A DNA stretch of 64,000 nt from Misgurnus anguillicaudatus (Eukaryota; Chordata; Actinopteri; Cypriniformes; Cobitidae), in NCBI RefSeq assembly GCF_027580225.2, contig NC_073352.2:34893501-34957500 (forward strand), read 5' to 3'. This document shows, piece after piece, positions 12,120 through 22,903 of this stretch. A model generated the notes under the pieces. That model ran no database searches, was not told the origin of the DNA, and saw only the letters and a program-made list of their open reading frames with translations. The position numbers and the translations under genes were made by a program. Each line of letters opens with the position of its first letter. The stretch's first letter is position 1.

Positions 12120-12181
12120 TCCTGGTGGCGGCCGTTGATTTTTTCTGAGGAAAAGCTCGTCACAACATGTATTTAGCCCAG

Positions 12182-12948
12182 CCTGATCTCAGAAAATACG
12201 TGAAATAGTCACGCATTATTTTGCTCAGTTTTGCGTGGCATTGTCACGTATTTCCACCATTTTACGTGCCCATGCCACGACTTTCTTTTCCGTGTCAGTT
12301 TCACATATTGGTTACTCAATTGTTTTTCCTATTTTCTTACAATTGTCACTTGGGTTTGGGGTTAGAACAACTTTGTTACATAAAATGACATCCTTACCCA
12401 AACCCAACTCTAACCCTAACGTCAGGCGACAATGGTTTAAAAAGCATACAATTTTTTTTATAAACCAATACTGAAAGGAACAGTATGTAAGAAATTTATA
12501 TCAATTAATCATAAAATGGCCCTGATACTGTACGTAACTAGACATTAAGAAATAATTTTCATTTCAAATACTTATATTACTGACAATAGTAGTCTGATCA
12601 GGATATTGTCATTTAAAAAGTGGAGTTGCAGCCCTCATGATGTTTATGTTGTCATGTTGTGTATTGGCCACCAGTTGTGTGATTGCAGTACCAGTTTTAG
12701 CCACAAGTTTTGTGATTGCAATACCAGCTTTGGCCACAATCCTACATACTGTTCCTTTAAAGTGACTAACCCCAAACCGAAGCGACAATTGTTTTAAAAT
12801 AGGAAAAACAGTTGAGTAACCAATATGTGAAAGTGACACGGAAAAGAAAGTCGTGGCACGGGCACGTAAAATGGTGGAAATATGTGACAATGCCACGCAA
12901 AACTGAGCAAAATAATGCGTGAATATTTCAAGAATTTTGTGAGATCAA
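12182..12948. mobile_element. Long foldback element, interrupted
   Basis: The left arm (12182-12420; 'gcgtggcattgtcacgta', 'ttggttactcaa') is inverted at 12775-12948 ('ttgagtaaccaa', 'tatgtgacaatgccacgc'). The loop contains 'gggtttggggttag' and 'ctctaaccctaac'. A 285-bp MITE lies inside at 12474-12758. Open frames in the two arms are mirror images of each other and not genes. Confidence 0.8.
12474..12758 (+). mobile_element. MITE, copy A
   Basis: Ends are 'aaaggaacagtatgta' and 'tacatactgttccttt'. It is very similar along its whole length to 46491-46768 in the opposite orientation, including the words 'gtggagttgcagccctca' and 'attggccaccagttgtgt'. It sits in the loop of the foldback, so it inserted later. 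Confidence 0.82.
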
Positions 12949-12954
12949 GTTGCA

Positions 12955-13290
12955 GCAGCCTGTCATTTGTGTGGCTCATCATGTCAAAATATGTGTTCGG
13001 CGTGTCATGTGAACATTGTGCATCGTGCATCTTGTCAAAATAAGCGTCTGCTGCAAACACGTCCAAAGGGTTTATGACAAAAATGATGCTTGTGTTTGCA
13101 AGATACTCACTTAATCTCATGTGTAATCAGAGTTTAGTGTTAAGTGAGTGTCTTGTGTGTATTTTGTGAAAGTGAGAGTCTCTTTTATCATAAACTCTTT
13201 CAACACATGTGCAGCAGACACGTATTTTGACAAGATGCATGATGAACATGATGCAACTAACACGTATTTTGAATGCGCGCCTCTCAGAAG
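12955..13290. mobile_element. Foldback repeat
   Basis: The segment around 13020-13125 ('tgcatcttgtcaaaata', 'gtctgctgca', 'gggtttatga') is the inverse of 13135-13250 ('tcataaactc', 'tgcagcagac', 'tattttgacaagatgca'). It gives overlapping chance frames on the minus strand. Confidence 0.7.
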
Positions 13291-14557
13291 AAAAGTCACC
13301 GGCCGTCACTGATCTTGCACATGCATACAGATACAAAAGCAACATACAACTGAAACATGGTTGAGTTGTGTCAACTTTGCTGCAAGTGAAATATTTGACT
13401 CTGGATTGTTGAATTATTAATAATATCATGTCTGTGTCATGTTGTGGCCACATCATCACCTTAGGCTGTGTATTTATTTTTAATAATTCAGTGGTCTGTT
13501 ATTCCTTATGCATTTCCCCTGTTGTTGGTTTTCTCGTATCAATAATTTTCTCATCAGATTTTTCCAGATTTTCTCATCAGAGTCAAACTCACGGAGTCTG
13601 GTTCTTCTGTTTTTCTGTTATAGACAACGTTCAGAAGCTGCTAGACATTATTATAGCGTGCTTAACTCACAATGCAAGCTATAAATGTGATTTGACTGAG
13701 CTCTCAGGATGATTCATGCTAACAGTGTTTATTTTTTATATTCAGGTGTGTTTGTTCTGTGTATATTCTGAGAATTTTCTTTAGTTGGATGATGCTGCAG
13801 GTCGGTCTCCATGACTACAGCTGTGTGGGCTGTGTGATCTGATTTATATCAGAGGTAAAATTAGGATTAGCTCACAGACAACCACAACACAATCATCAGC
13901 TTTCTGTTTTTCTGATTTTCTCTCTCAGTCCATATGAGTTGTGTTTGCTTTGTACTTAAAAAACTGTTTTTTCCTCTTAAAATAGTATCACGATTTTACC
14001 AAATAAGTATAGAAACATAATAACACATTTTTCTTGGTTACCACCATGATGTTTATTCTCTAATTTTTTATTTCTTAAAAAAATTATCTTATTATTTCTT
14101 TTTTTAGTTTTTTTTATTGTGTGTTGTTTTATTGTATGCAAAAGTGCAAAAATGTGTGTTTTATCATGACACTTTTAAAACAGTTGTGTTTAAACATCAC
14201 ATTTTGTACAAATTTCATACAAATTAGCCAACTTATAAAATATTTATGAATTCCCATGAAATTAGGTATATGATTTAGGTGTAGGGTACGGTTGTCAAGG
14301 TGTTTCATTGTGGTTGCTAAGATGGTATTAGTACATAATGTGGTTATTTGGGTGTCTGCTGCAGTCGGTTGTTCTGTAGGTTCCTCAACATGATTAGGGT
14401 TAGGGTTAGGTAAATGCTGCAGTGCTGTGTGCACGTTTAAATTGTCTATGCAAGTCAATCGAGCCTAACATTTTAAGTTGTTGACAGGTATATAGTTGTC
14501 ATAACTTAAAAACAGGTTGAAATTATTTAACTTAATTTGTTAAGTTAAACAAAAACT
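13291..14557. other. No gene seen; short telomere-like motif
   Basis: A 94-codon frame at 13428-13712 is rich in Ser, Phe and Cys with no recognised domain. At 14392-14411 there are about two and a half ttaggg units, too short to call an interstitial telomeric array. The segment 14484-14557 resembles the 'gttgaaattgtttaactt' part of the 42373-42528 MITE. Confidence 0.45.
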
Positions 14558-14559
14558 TA

Positions 14560-15385
14560 CAGCGGGGAAAATAAGTATTTGACACATCAGTAAAGCCGAA
14601 AGTATACTAGGGACGTCCGCGTATGCGCGCCGTCAGCATGACGTCATTTTCGTCATCAGGAGGGTCCGCGGCCGGCCGCGCGGACCGTCCGCGTGCAGCC
14701 CAAAATTTGAGACCGCGCGGACAGTGCGCGTACAGTCCGCGTACAACAGCGCATGCGCGTGAAAATATTTAGACAGGACACTCCACTACAAACAATTATA
14801 CAAAGGAAATAGACAGCATTTGCACACATACTATATCGTTTTTCTTCTTTAATGTTTATTTCTTCCAAGAACAGAAAGCTGTGGAGCATGTTTGTTACCA
14901 TATTGTTTGATTCCTGTTCTTTGTTGTCTTGTTGTTTGTTCTAAACTGTGTTTGCAATAGTGGATCAGTTTCTTTTCTTCACCTATCCTAATGTTTTAAT
15001 GTACTGTAAATGTCTCCAAATCAGTGCTGCAGTAGAGTAATAATTTGAATAAGAAATCATTTGTATTGCGTATAGTGTCGAACGCGGCCATCCGCGTGTA
15101 GCCGCGGGGAGTATACTCGGAAAGCTGCGCAGACGCGTGCGCGCGCGAGCCGGAAGCGGACACGGAAAAAAGGTATACCCCGGCCTTAAGGGGATTTCTA
15201 AGTGGGCTATTGACACAAAATTTCCTCCAAAATCAAGCCAAATATTGAATTCATACGAAGAAATCAGAACATTTAAGTATACAAGTTGAGTCATAATAAA
15301 TAAAGTGAAATGACACAGGGAATAAGTATTGAACACACTTTATTTAATACTTTGTAGAAAAGCCTTTGTTGGTAATTACATCTTC
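14560..15385. mobile_element. Tc1-like transposon fragment, interrupted
   Basis: After TA at 14558-14559 the sequence reads 'cagcggggaaaataagta', a terminal motif of a widespread teleost Tc1-like family. After the inserted MITE (14594-15186) it continues through 'gggaataagtattgaacaca' (about 15320-15340). There is no transposase frame; the element is a decayed end fragment. Confidence 0.55.
14594..15186. mobile_element. GC-rich Harbinger-type MITE
   Basis: The ends 'agccgaaagtatac' and 'gtataccccggcct' are inverted, and both sides carry TAA (14591-14593, 15187-15189). A 3-bp TAA duplication fits PIF/Harbinger (established knowledge). Both ends are unusually CpG-dense ('gtccgcggccggccgcgc', 'acgcgtgcgcgcgcgagc') against an AT-rich background. 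It is related at its tips to 35043-35458. Confidence 0.75.
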
Positions 15386-15558
15386 TCTCCGCTGTATGTT
15401 GATATACAATTTTTTTTTGTTACAGGCCCAATTTAAAGGTTTTCACCCAGAGTTTGTATGATATTCGGTTCTTAGAAAATAATTCTGTTTTCTCTGTTTT
15501 ACTGCTGGTCAGGTAAAATCTCACATTTATATCTGTAGCACTAACATGTCAGAAGTTC

Positions 15559-15722
15559 ATACTATAAAAAATGCAGCATTTTTATCAAATCAAAATATAA
15601 TTTCAACATCTTTTTTAAGTTGCATCAACTTATCACTAGTCAAAACAGTTAAAGTAGGAGGTTGAATTGACTTACAAAACCAAGTTGTTTTAACTTCATT
15701 CTGCACATTTTTTTTTACAGTG
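15559..15722 (-). mobile_element. Small MITE, copy 2 of the 42373 family
   Basis: Starts 'tataaaaaatgcagcatt' and ends 'ttttttttacagtg'. It contains 'aaaccaagttgttttaact', the complement of the same stretch in 42373-42528. It is diverged from that copy. Confidence 0.65.
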
Positions 15723-16087
15723 GAATAGTTTAGGGTTATGTTTTAAATCCATGACCCTATACACACAAAAAGTGCTTAAAAATACCTTTTAATAATTTTA
15801 AGAACCTTTTGTGTAATATAGTCTTCCATATCTGTAGATGTTTAAGTTTTTTAGACACCTTTATGTTTAAGAGTATGGGCAGCAATAAAGTTTCTCTTTG
15901 TTAGATATTTTTCTTTTCTTGATTGAAATGTCTGAAATAGACTCGGTGTCCAGTGACAGTATGGACAGAGGTTCATATCTTTCATATTTTCATTGTGACG
16001 TGATCATGTGAGCTTAGATGTTAATGAATGCTTGCTGACAGCAGCCTTCTGTAAAGGGCACGATAACAACAGTCAGGCGATTCACAC

Positions 16088-16206
16088 TGTGCATGTGTGT
16101 GTGTCCGTGTGTGTGTGTGTCCCCGTGTGTGTCTGTCTGTGTGTGTCTGTGCGTGTGTCTGTGCGTGTCTGTGTGTGTCTGTGTGTGTCTGTGCGTGTGC
16201 GTGTGA
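16088..16206. repeat. (GT)n-rich minisatellite
   Basis: About 120 bp of GT repeats broken by tctgt, ccgt and gcgt words. It produces an open frame of Val, Cys and Ser that is low-complexity and not a gene. Confidence 0.9.
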
Positions 16207-16752
16207 AATGATCAGCAGTAATTGAATGAGTTCTTTCTTATTCTCAGAGGGTCATGATAACCTCTTTCTATGCTCCCGTGGTCTTTGTTTCAGTCCTTTT
16301 GTGGCAGGTTTTCTCCCAGATTACAGTCGACAGAAAGAACGTTTTGTCATTATGACTTCATCTGAAGGAATCAGGGACAATCATGTTAGCTAAAGATAAT
16401 ACGTCTGATAATATAGTCTTACATAGTCAGACTTTGACTATAATCCACTTCACAGCTTATTCTGACCCGGAACTGCCATTTTAGACAGACTGTTTGACTG
16501 ACAGGTGATCAGTGAAATGGTCTGTCTGATATAAAACTTTGAGTGTGTAGTATTTGATATTCACATGTGTGATATTTCTGTGATTACTTGGGACATGGAA
16601 CATTTTAAATATGTTTCTTATTCAAGCTTAATTGAAGTATAAAATGCTACTTAAATGTGCATCCTTGTAAGATGAGAATGGATGAGTCTGATGAAAAATG
16701 CAATAGTTTTGAAGATGTTTCTTGTTGTCTTTCCAGAATGAAAGACATTCAA

Positions 16753-17160
16753 CTCATTCCCAACCAGCCTTTTTTTAAAAGTTGCCTGCCAGTCTCACAA
16801 AAAGCCTTCCAGGAAATTTTTATTTTGTAAATATATAAACATACAAATATATCAAATGAAAGAACAGATCCTCTGCTTTTAAACAAACAAAAAAGTTGAA
16901 TCCTATCTTTATTTGTTCTCTTTTTAAGGTTTTTTCAAAAATACCACATTTTGAGCAAAAAGCTGAAATAATTGCATTTTTGGAGAGGACTTTTGTTTGA
17001 GATCAGATTAGTTTATGCTTCAGTTTTTTATATATTATTGGGTAAAAGTGGAATAATAGTGGAATTATAGATTACTGTAAAAACTTATCAGGAAAGCGTC
17101 ATTGGCAGGGAAATATATTTTTTAAATTGACGAGATAACTTGTCAATGGCGGGAAAAGAG
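16753..17160 (-). mobile_element. Non-autonomous TTAA-type element, copy 2
   Basis: Inverse-orientation relative of 926-1414: 'cattggcagggaaa' and 'gacgagataacttgtcaatg' match the left part of copy 1, and the right end 'gcgggaaaagag' is followed by ttaa at 17161-17164. Divergence from copy 1 is substantial, so both are old. Confidence 0.6.
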
Positions 17161-17234
17161 TTAAAGAAAAGCTTTAAGACCTCCATGCTTGCAGCAGGTG
17201 CTGGGATAAAAGTCCCGCAAAACCTCAAAGCATT

Positions 17235-17424
17235 CACTGTAAAAAATGTCTGTAGAAATTACAGTATTAATGGGTATTACTGGCAACTAGCTGCCAGTAA
17301 CTTGCTGTAATTTACTGGCAACGTTTTGTTCAAAGTTAAATGAACATGAAAATTTTTTTGACTTTATCTTCTACAGTAAGTTACTGGCAACCAGCTGCAA
17401 AATTACAGCAAATTTTTTAGAGTG
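17235..17424. mobile_element. Short MITE
   Basis: Starts 'cactgtaaaaaatgtctg' and ends 'aattttttagagtg', an imperfect terminal inversion. The interior has two inverted copies around 'actggcaac' and 'cagtaa'. Confidence 0.6.
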
Positions 17425-18925
17425 TTGTATGACCCTTAACTAATGTTGTTTGTTCTCAGCGCTTCTGAGAGTTGAGGGGATAAACAGAGATTTTTATTTT
17501 AAACCTAAACATTTTTTCTTCTTAACCCCCAATGAACTAAAACACTGGAAACTTTACTTTTTAATGGATGTGTGGTCTTATCAGAAATAAGTCGCAACGT
17601 ATCAGTTCTTTTATTCAGAACAGAAAAAAACAGTTTACATTCCTGACACAACTTATTTGCAGGATGTATGCATGGCCACAAAATTGTGATGAAAATATTA
17701 AAATATAACAAGACATGTTGATGTAATCTTCCCTTAACTACTTAAGTCTGTATTTCTGATCCGAAATGAAAATGATATCACTGTTTTCATTGCATGCACG
17801 TTATAATGTTTTCTATAAATTGAGTTTTATTGCTGTATGATTTAAGTGTAACTACTGGAAATAGTTTTTCTTGTTTTTTATTTTGCATGCAGAAATCATA
17901 CATCTGATCATTTAAAAATCTAATATCACATCTGTCAAGCCACACGATACGGTCATTAAGCTGTAACCTTTTATAAGTGTTCAGAAACGCAAGCTATCCG
18001 TTCTCTAAAGCTGTGTGTGTGTGTGTGCATGTGTGTGTTGTTTACCAAACTGTGTGTACTGGCCTGTAAAGATGTCGGCATGGATGGCCATTTACCTCAT
18101 GCTTGTTTGAAATGATTCAGGCATCACAAATAGCAATGTAAATTATCTTTCTACTCCATAAAACCGCATTAAACCCCTCCATCTTCTGGAATTATTCCCG
18201 GCTTGACTCGTGCATAACCTTGGATAAAAATGATGGATTTCCATATATAAAATGAAGTTTGGTCGATGAAAAAACAAAACAACAAAAAGACAGTCTGCCT
18301 TTTCATGAATCAAAAAAATACCCCCATTTATTTCTCACACTCGTAGATAGCATATCAAAAAACACGATGGTCTTCATGCTGTTATAATAAAACCTTCATG
18401 GCTAATATACAGATCTATAAACAGCACCGCCTCTCTCAACATCTGAGTTGCTATGAATATCTGAAAGTATCAGCTGAAATGCCATCAGAATTTGATGAAA
18501 CTAATTTAGCATTGATACAGGAGATGTGTATGACTACATAAGCTATAAAAAACTAGAAGACAATGTGAGACAATACGTTGCGGTTGTTTAATAGCATGTG
18601 TTGGGTAATAAGTAATAGTCTACCCATTGCAGCTTTCATAAGTCACATGATTAGTGATGGTAGTCTTCTTGTTGTTACTTTATGCTTTTTTGTAGTAGTA
18701 GTTGTATTAGTAGTGAAAACCTGACTGTTTCATTGTTTGAGCAGCATTATGGATTTGGCACCATATGGACTGATCCATAGAGATTCACCATTGAGTCCAC
18801 AAGCATGTTCTGTCATTTATACACCTGTTAGAAAAAAAACATGAAGTTTCCTGAAGGCATACAATAGCTTTGCATAATGACTGTGTTGAAACAAATCTGC
18901 CTGCAGCAGGTCATTCATCTGATTT
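17425..18925. other. No gene seen
   Basis: AT-rich sequence with a small GT run at 18009-18042. A 68-codon minus frame at 17505-17711 has no recognisable domain. No inverted ends or tandem units stood out. Confidence 0.45.
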
Positions 18926-19035
18926 GCTATGTTTGATTTGACGTCAATGAGGCTAAATGCCATTGGCTGTCAAATGTGTTGTAACTAAAGACGAATTTTA
19001 AAAATGCAGATATATGAATGAAATACAACTTACAT

Positions 19036-19480
19036 TCATTTGGAGTTTTACTGTGCCGAGAAATTGCGGCACCAATCAGAAACGTTGGGGAGGGCTTTAT
19101 ATGATGATGACAGCGCAGCGACGGTGAAGAAGTTTTTGTACAATTGCAAAGATGAATGCCGCTGTGGAACATCACTCGTTCGAATCAGCTATGCGTCGGT
19201 TTTAAGCCATTTAAACTTCCTTTTCGTTAAAACCCGAGCAAAGAACAACACTTCATATCTAAAAAAAGATGTTATCGCTGTCTTACCGACTGGATCCGGC
19301 AAAAGACTGATATAGCTCTGCATACGTCATCTCCTTCATCGCTATAATTGTGTCCAATTGGGTAGACCTAAAACCAGAGGCATTTGAGAGACGTCTGTTG
19401 GTGACGCCCCTTTGGAAATGATTTGTCTATGAAGCTTTGCCAGACCATAACTCAGTTACTACTGAGAATGGTCTGGTTTT
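19036..19480 (+). pseudogene. RecQ-like helicase scrap in a mobile-element fragment
   Basis: From 19151 a plus-strand frame begins with Met-Asn-Ala-Ala and ends in a stop at the codon after 'cgtcggttt'. In shifted frames up to about 19317 the translation continues toward the motif DVIAVLPTGSGK, a helicase Walker A (motif I) of the form typical of RecQ-type superfamily 2 helicases. At least two stops and one frameshift break it. There is no DEAH box or C-terminal part. The right side ends in a hairpin at 19440-19476 ('ccagaccat'...'atggtctgg'). Several fish DNA transposons carry captured helicase exons, so a transposon relic is more likely than a host helicase gene (inference). Confidence 0.55.
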
Positions 19481-20348
19481 AACCAGGGTACTTTTCAGAT
19501 GTTCTGTGCTAAAAAAAAACTCTTCCAGCTGTATGGCCAACAATTCAATTGGTTACAAAGTAACTCAGTTGTTAGCACTGTTGCCTCACAGCTGTCAAAG
19601 TAACAAAGTACAAATACCTTACTTACAAAGAAACTTGGGGTATCTATACTTTACTGGAGTAATTACTTTTCAGATGAAATTTTACTTCTACTCCTTACAT
19701 TTTAAAAATCACCTCGTTACTCCTTTTTAATATCCGGTTATCATCGTAAAAAAAAATTGCCATTCAGAGTGAATTTGATTGTGGTTTGAATGAGTATAAA
19801 CATATACTATACTATGCAACTGCGCATGACACAAATCATGTCACACTCCAGTAAAGAGGACATAGCCAGTGTTGGGGTCATTACTCAAAAAAGATTATTT
19901 CTTAAAAGTTATTATTTCTCCACTACTGGCTCTTTTATCAAACAGGTTTTCCTTCACCCTGCAAATGAAGCTACACAGCAAAATCATCAGTGTTAAATGT
20001 CCACCGCTGGGGCCTCATTTATAAAATGATGTCTAAAAATCATTCTACATTTGATCTTACGATCATTTATAAAAAATGCATCTGTGTGATTCATAAAACG
20101 AATGTACGGACAGAAAACGCGCATACCCTTTTCTTTCTATAAATCACAAATGATCTTGAACTTGTGCAAAGCTGAACAGTTTTAGATCTCTGCCTTTATA
20201 CGATGCCTAATTAATGTCATAAAAGACCACCTGTCAATGTTTGTACCTGTCGAGCAGCAAGAATGGCTTATATTTCCAAAAACCTGCAGCAATCGGACAA
20301 AAGTAAAAGTGCACACATCTGTACAGACCCTGACGTGGCGCTATTCAC

Positions 20349-20871
20349 TGTAGTGGAGGACTTTTATTATGCTTTTATTTTCATATTATTATGTTTCATT
20401 TTTCATCCTATTTTTCATTTTTTAATTACAATCATAAGCTCATAAATTGTGATTCATATGGAGATCATGTTTTTCTGCTAACGTACAGAATTATGCTCTT
20501 TCTGTCTTTTGAGCAAAGTACAATGTCCAAGGACTTAAACATCATGTACTGAGAACAAGACATACGTTTTATGATTTCACTAGATTTGTGTTTAGCTGTT
20601 TATGTTCTTAATCACTGACAAATTGAAAGTTATCTTCTAAATGACGTAGAAACTGATGACTACACATGTTTCAGCATCTTACTATAAATGTGTGTTCAAC
20701 CTTGTAATCGGGGCTCTTAGGTTTTTAAACTTCTAGCACCATGGGGGTGAGAGCCTATTCTGCAGAATATATAAAATTCAGACAAAGAAAATTCTGTCGA
20801 CAGTGTGTCTGTGTGATCCTTGACTTTGACTCTTAGTGAGTATTATTTGATGCGGCTAAAATTCCACAACA
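20349..20871 (+). repeat. 5' LTR
   Basis: 523 bp, TG...CA, identical by eye to 26760-27282. A TATA-like 'tatataaaa' lies at 20768-20776, giving a likely RNA start about 25-30 bp downstream. I saw no AATAAA within the LTR. AT-rich U3. Confidence 0.95.
20768..20776 (+). promoter_or_regulatory. TATA-like element of the LTR promoter
   Basis: 'tatataaaa' in the downstream third of the LTR, in the position expected for the U3/R promoter. Repeated identically in the 3' LTR at 27179-27187. Confidence 0.6.
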
Positions 20872-20875
20872 ATAA

Positions 20876-20893
20876 TGGCGACGAGGATGCGGA
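20876..20893 (+). promoter_or_regulatory. Primer-binding site, serine-tRNA type
   Basis: Four bases after the LTR the sequence reads 'tggcgacgaggatgcgg'. It begins with TGG, as required to pair with a tRNA CCA end. The first 11 bases agree with the complement of a vertebrate tRNA-Ser(GCT) acceptor end as I recall it; later positions mismatch. The tRNA assignment is from memory. Confidence 0.65.
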
Positions 20894-21094
20894 TTCCACA
20901 GCTGAAGACTCCAGAAGGTTTGGGAGAGACTGACTGATCACCCCTGAGACGAGAGGTCTCGGGCTCCGTACCCCAGGCCTAAGGGAAGGGAGAGTCTCAA
21001 CCATTTCTGGAGTCAAAGCTGACGGAATCTGGAAAAGAACCGTTGTGGTGGCATCTGAATAGATAATACGGTAAGCGTTATTTCGTTCATGACC
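20894..21094 (+). other. Retroviral 5' leader
   Basis: Untranslated leader with a short stem around 'gagac'/'gtctc' at about 20947-20963 and a splice-donor-like 'acggtaagc' at 21069-21077. These would be the usual positions for packaging structure and the major donor; function is inferred from position only. Confidence 0.45.
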
Positions 21095-21960
21095 ATGGGT
21101 CAGGGTAATTCGAAAGGGAGTACAAAGTCAATGGATCTGGAAAATGGTGTGTATGCTCGAGTGATCAAATCAAAGGGCACGGGGGCGTTGGAAAGCGTAA
21201 AATCTGGGAGAAAAGGTATGATTTTCCTCCTAAAGGAACACTGAGTGTAAAAGCACTCATTTTATTAAGGGAAAAATCATTGCGGATGGCAGAGAAATGA
21301 GAGCACAGAGTAAGATAAAGACCAAGGACGAACTGACTCAGACTAAGTCAGAGCTAAACATTAAGCAAATGTTTTTCCTATATCAGATTCATTACATGAT
21401 GAACCTAACTTTCTTTTTTTTCCTCCTCCCTATGCACCTGCACGTACCCCACCTGGGGTACATTTCCAATACACAAGGTACCGCTTCTGGACGATGACCT
21501 CCAACCCCCTCCACAACGTCGCCCTCCACCACCACCTGCTCAACAAATCGCACAGATACAACAGCCAGCATGACAAGCACCACCTTCTGCACCCCCGCCA
21601 CCGCCGATGCAAGAACTGCCACGTGGACCAGAATCAGAGATCATCCACATCCTTGACAGCACTTTTGAAGAGGACAAAGATGATGTTCAGATAAAGACGG
21701 AACGGGAGGCAAGGCCTAAGGAAACAGCAGAGAAGCCGTTCACCAGAGAAACAGCTATCTTCAGCTTTTGCCAAGATAGGAGAATGGGCACAGCCACAAC
21801 ATAACAACGCAATTTCTCTTCGCAAGGACAACGCTCCCGAGAGAACGGGCAGCAGAGAGAATGAGAGAAGAGGAGAGGAGATCCGAAAGAAAATGTTTGC
21901 TGGTATTGCGGACAGAAAGGACATTTGAAAAACTAATGTTTCCATTTCCTGAAAACTAAA
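21095..21960 (+). pseudogene. gag remnant
   Basis: Starts at 21095 with Met-Gly-Gln-Gly-Asn-Ser, an N-terminal glycine context suited to myristoylation as in retroviral matrix proteins. The frame stops after 49 codons (21242-21244); matrix-like sequence continues in another frame to about 21390. A late-domain motif PPPY is encoded at 21422-21433, followed by proline- and charge-rich sequence. A single nucleocapsid knuckle of CX2CX4HX4C form is at 21898-21939, but its last spacer contains an in-frame TAA. Total length of about 0.87 kb is much shorter than a usual gag, and no capsid region is recognisable, so an internal deletion is likely. Not functional as it stands. Confidence 0.8.
21898..21939 (+). 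other. CCHC zinc knuckle with internal stop
   Basis: Encodes Cys-Trp-Tyr-Cys, four residues, His, then four positions including TAA, then Cys. Cysteine and histidine spacing is canonical for nucleocapsid. The stop falls three codons after His-Leu. Confidence 0.8.
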
Positions 21961-22079
21961 GGGACACCGGAATCCCAAGGGAGCGCGGGAAACCTGCCGG
22001 TGTGTAAAGAAAGGGGCGACTGAAGCCAGGAGGGGGAAGGGGAGCATCGTACAGAGGCGGGTAAGTCCAGTCTTGTTTT

Positions 22080-22600
22080 TTCTGCGGTTCAAATGCCATA
22101 TTATCTGCTTGCTGATTCTGATTTTTCTGATGTGTGTGATAGGGAAAGAAATGCTCTGTGCAATGAAGGACTTGCTTTGCTTGAAATTGACCGAGAGGCA
22201 TACGCTAAATTGCCTCTCGGAGAAATAATGGTTGAGGGACAGGCGTTTGTTGTTTTATGGTAGACTCTGGATGCAACTAACTCTGTCATACGCAAAGATG
22301 AATTCCCATTTGTCACCTTGAGTGGGCAGTTTAACTCATCTATGAGTGCTACGGGGCATATAGTGAGGGAAGAATTTACTGCTCCACTCTGTTGTATGCA
22401 TGACGGTAACGAGTTTATGCATATGTTCCTCTTATCTGACGCGTGTCCGGTAAACCTCATGGGGAGGGATTTGATGTGTAAAATTAATGCTAGCATCTTA
22501 CGTAACAACCAAGGCCTGAATATTTCTTGTTGGGATCCCAGAATGTCATCTATGTGTGTGTCTATGTTGTATGTGTATGAATGGGCCTGTGTATGAGTGA
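22080..22600 (+). pseudogene. Aspartic protease remnant (pro)
   Basis: The stretch 22230-22300 encodes the hydrophobic strand and Asp-Ser-Gly active-site region of a retropepsin, but the reading frame changes within the active-site loop (22264-22285) and a TAG lies just before it in the other frame. Downstream (22318-22580) an open frame contains the Leu-Met-Gly-Arg-Asp-Leu motif (22455-22475), which is the conserved flap-distal 'GRD' region of retropepsins, about 70 residues after the active site, the expected distance. The polyprotein would be cleaved by this enzyme if intact; as read it is not. Confidence 0.72.
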
Positions 22601-22903
22601 AGAGTTGCATGCTGAAGGGAAGATAAGATTGCCACAAGCCAGCGAGGTCATTCCAGCTGATAACATGCATTGCACAGCTCATAGAAATGGTTCTCTGTAA
22701 AAACAGAAGGTTTGACTATAACCCATAAATGCTGGAATGACTCATGGTGTGTGGCACTCGTTCAAATTGACAGAAAAGCAAGAACAAATTTTTGATGTTG
22801 AAAATTCGGTACCCCATGTTTCCATTGCAAAAAAAATACCAGTCAGCCATGGGAAAAAGCAGGTGAATTTGCAAAGGCCTGTAGCGAGGCTGTTGATTGG
22901 GAA

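Larger units (their letters stand above)
9437..12137. mobile_element. Outer hAT-like element of a three-level nest
   Basis: The left end 'cagtggcggccagaggcg' at 9437 is the approximate inverse of the right end, which is split: its inner part lies just before 10043 ('gcatgatgcccctggtg') and its last bases lie after 12127 ('gcggccgttg'). No clean outer target duplication was found, so it is old or its boundary is off by a few bases. The body is non-coding. Confidence 0.6.

Noticed and set aside
13428..13712. 94-codon secreted-like protein
   Set aside because: Hydrophobic N-terminal half but no signal cleavage pattern, no domain and no flanking exon; frames of this length occur by chance in AT-rich DNA.
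14391..14411. Interstitial telomere
   Set aside because: Only about two and a half ttaggg units; the window also has unrelated 'ggggttag' loops in foldbacks.
16008..16211. Cys/Val-rich small protein
   Set aside because: It is translation of a GT-rich microsatellite.
19036..19320. Host RecQ helicase exon
   Set aside because: Multiple stops and a frameshift within 170 bp and no further helicase motifs nearby; a transposon relic fits better.
21392..21694. Overlapping proteins on both strands in the gag region
   Set aside because: They are shadows of proline-rich gag sequence; the plus-strand PPPY motif and the position downstream of matrix explain the composition.
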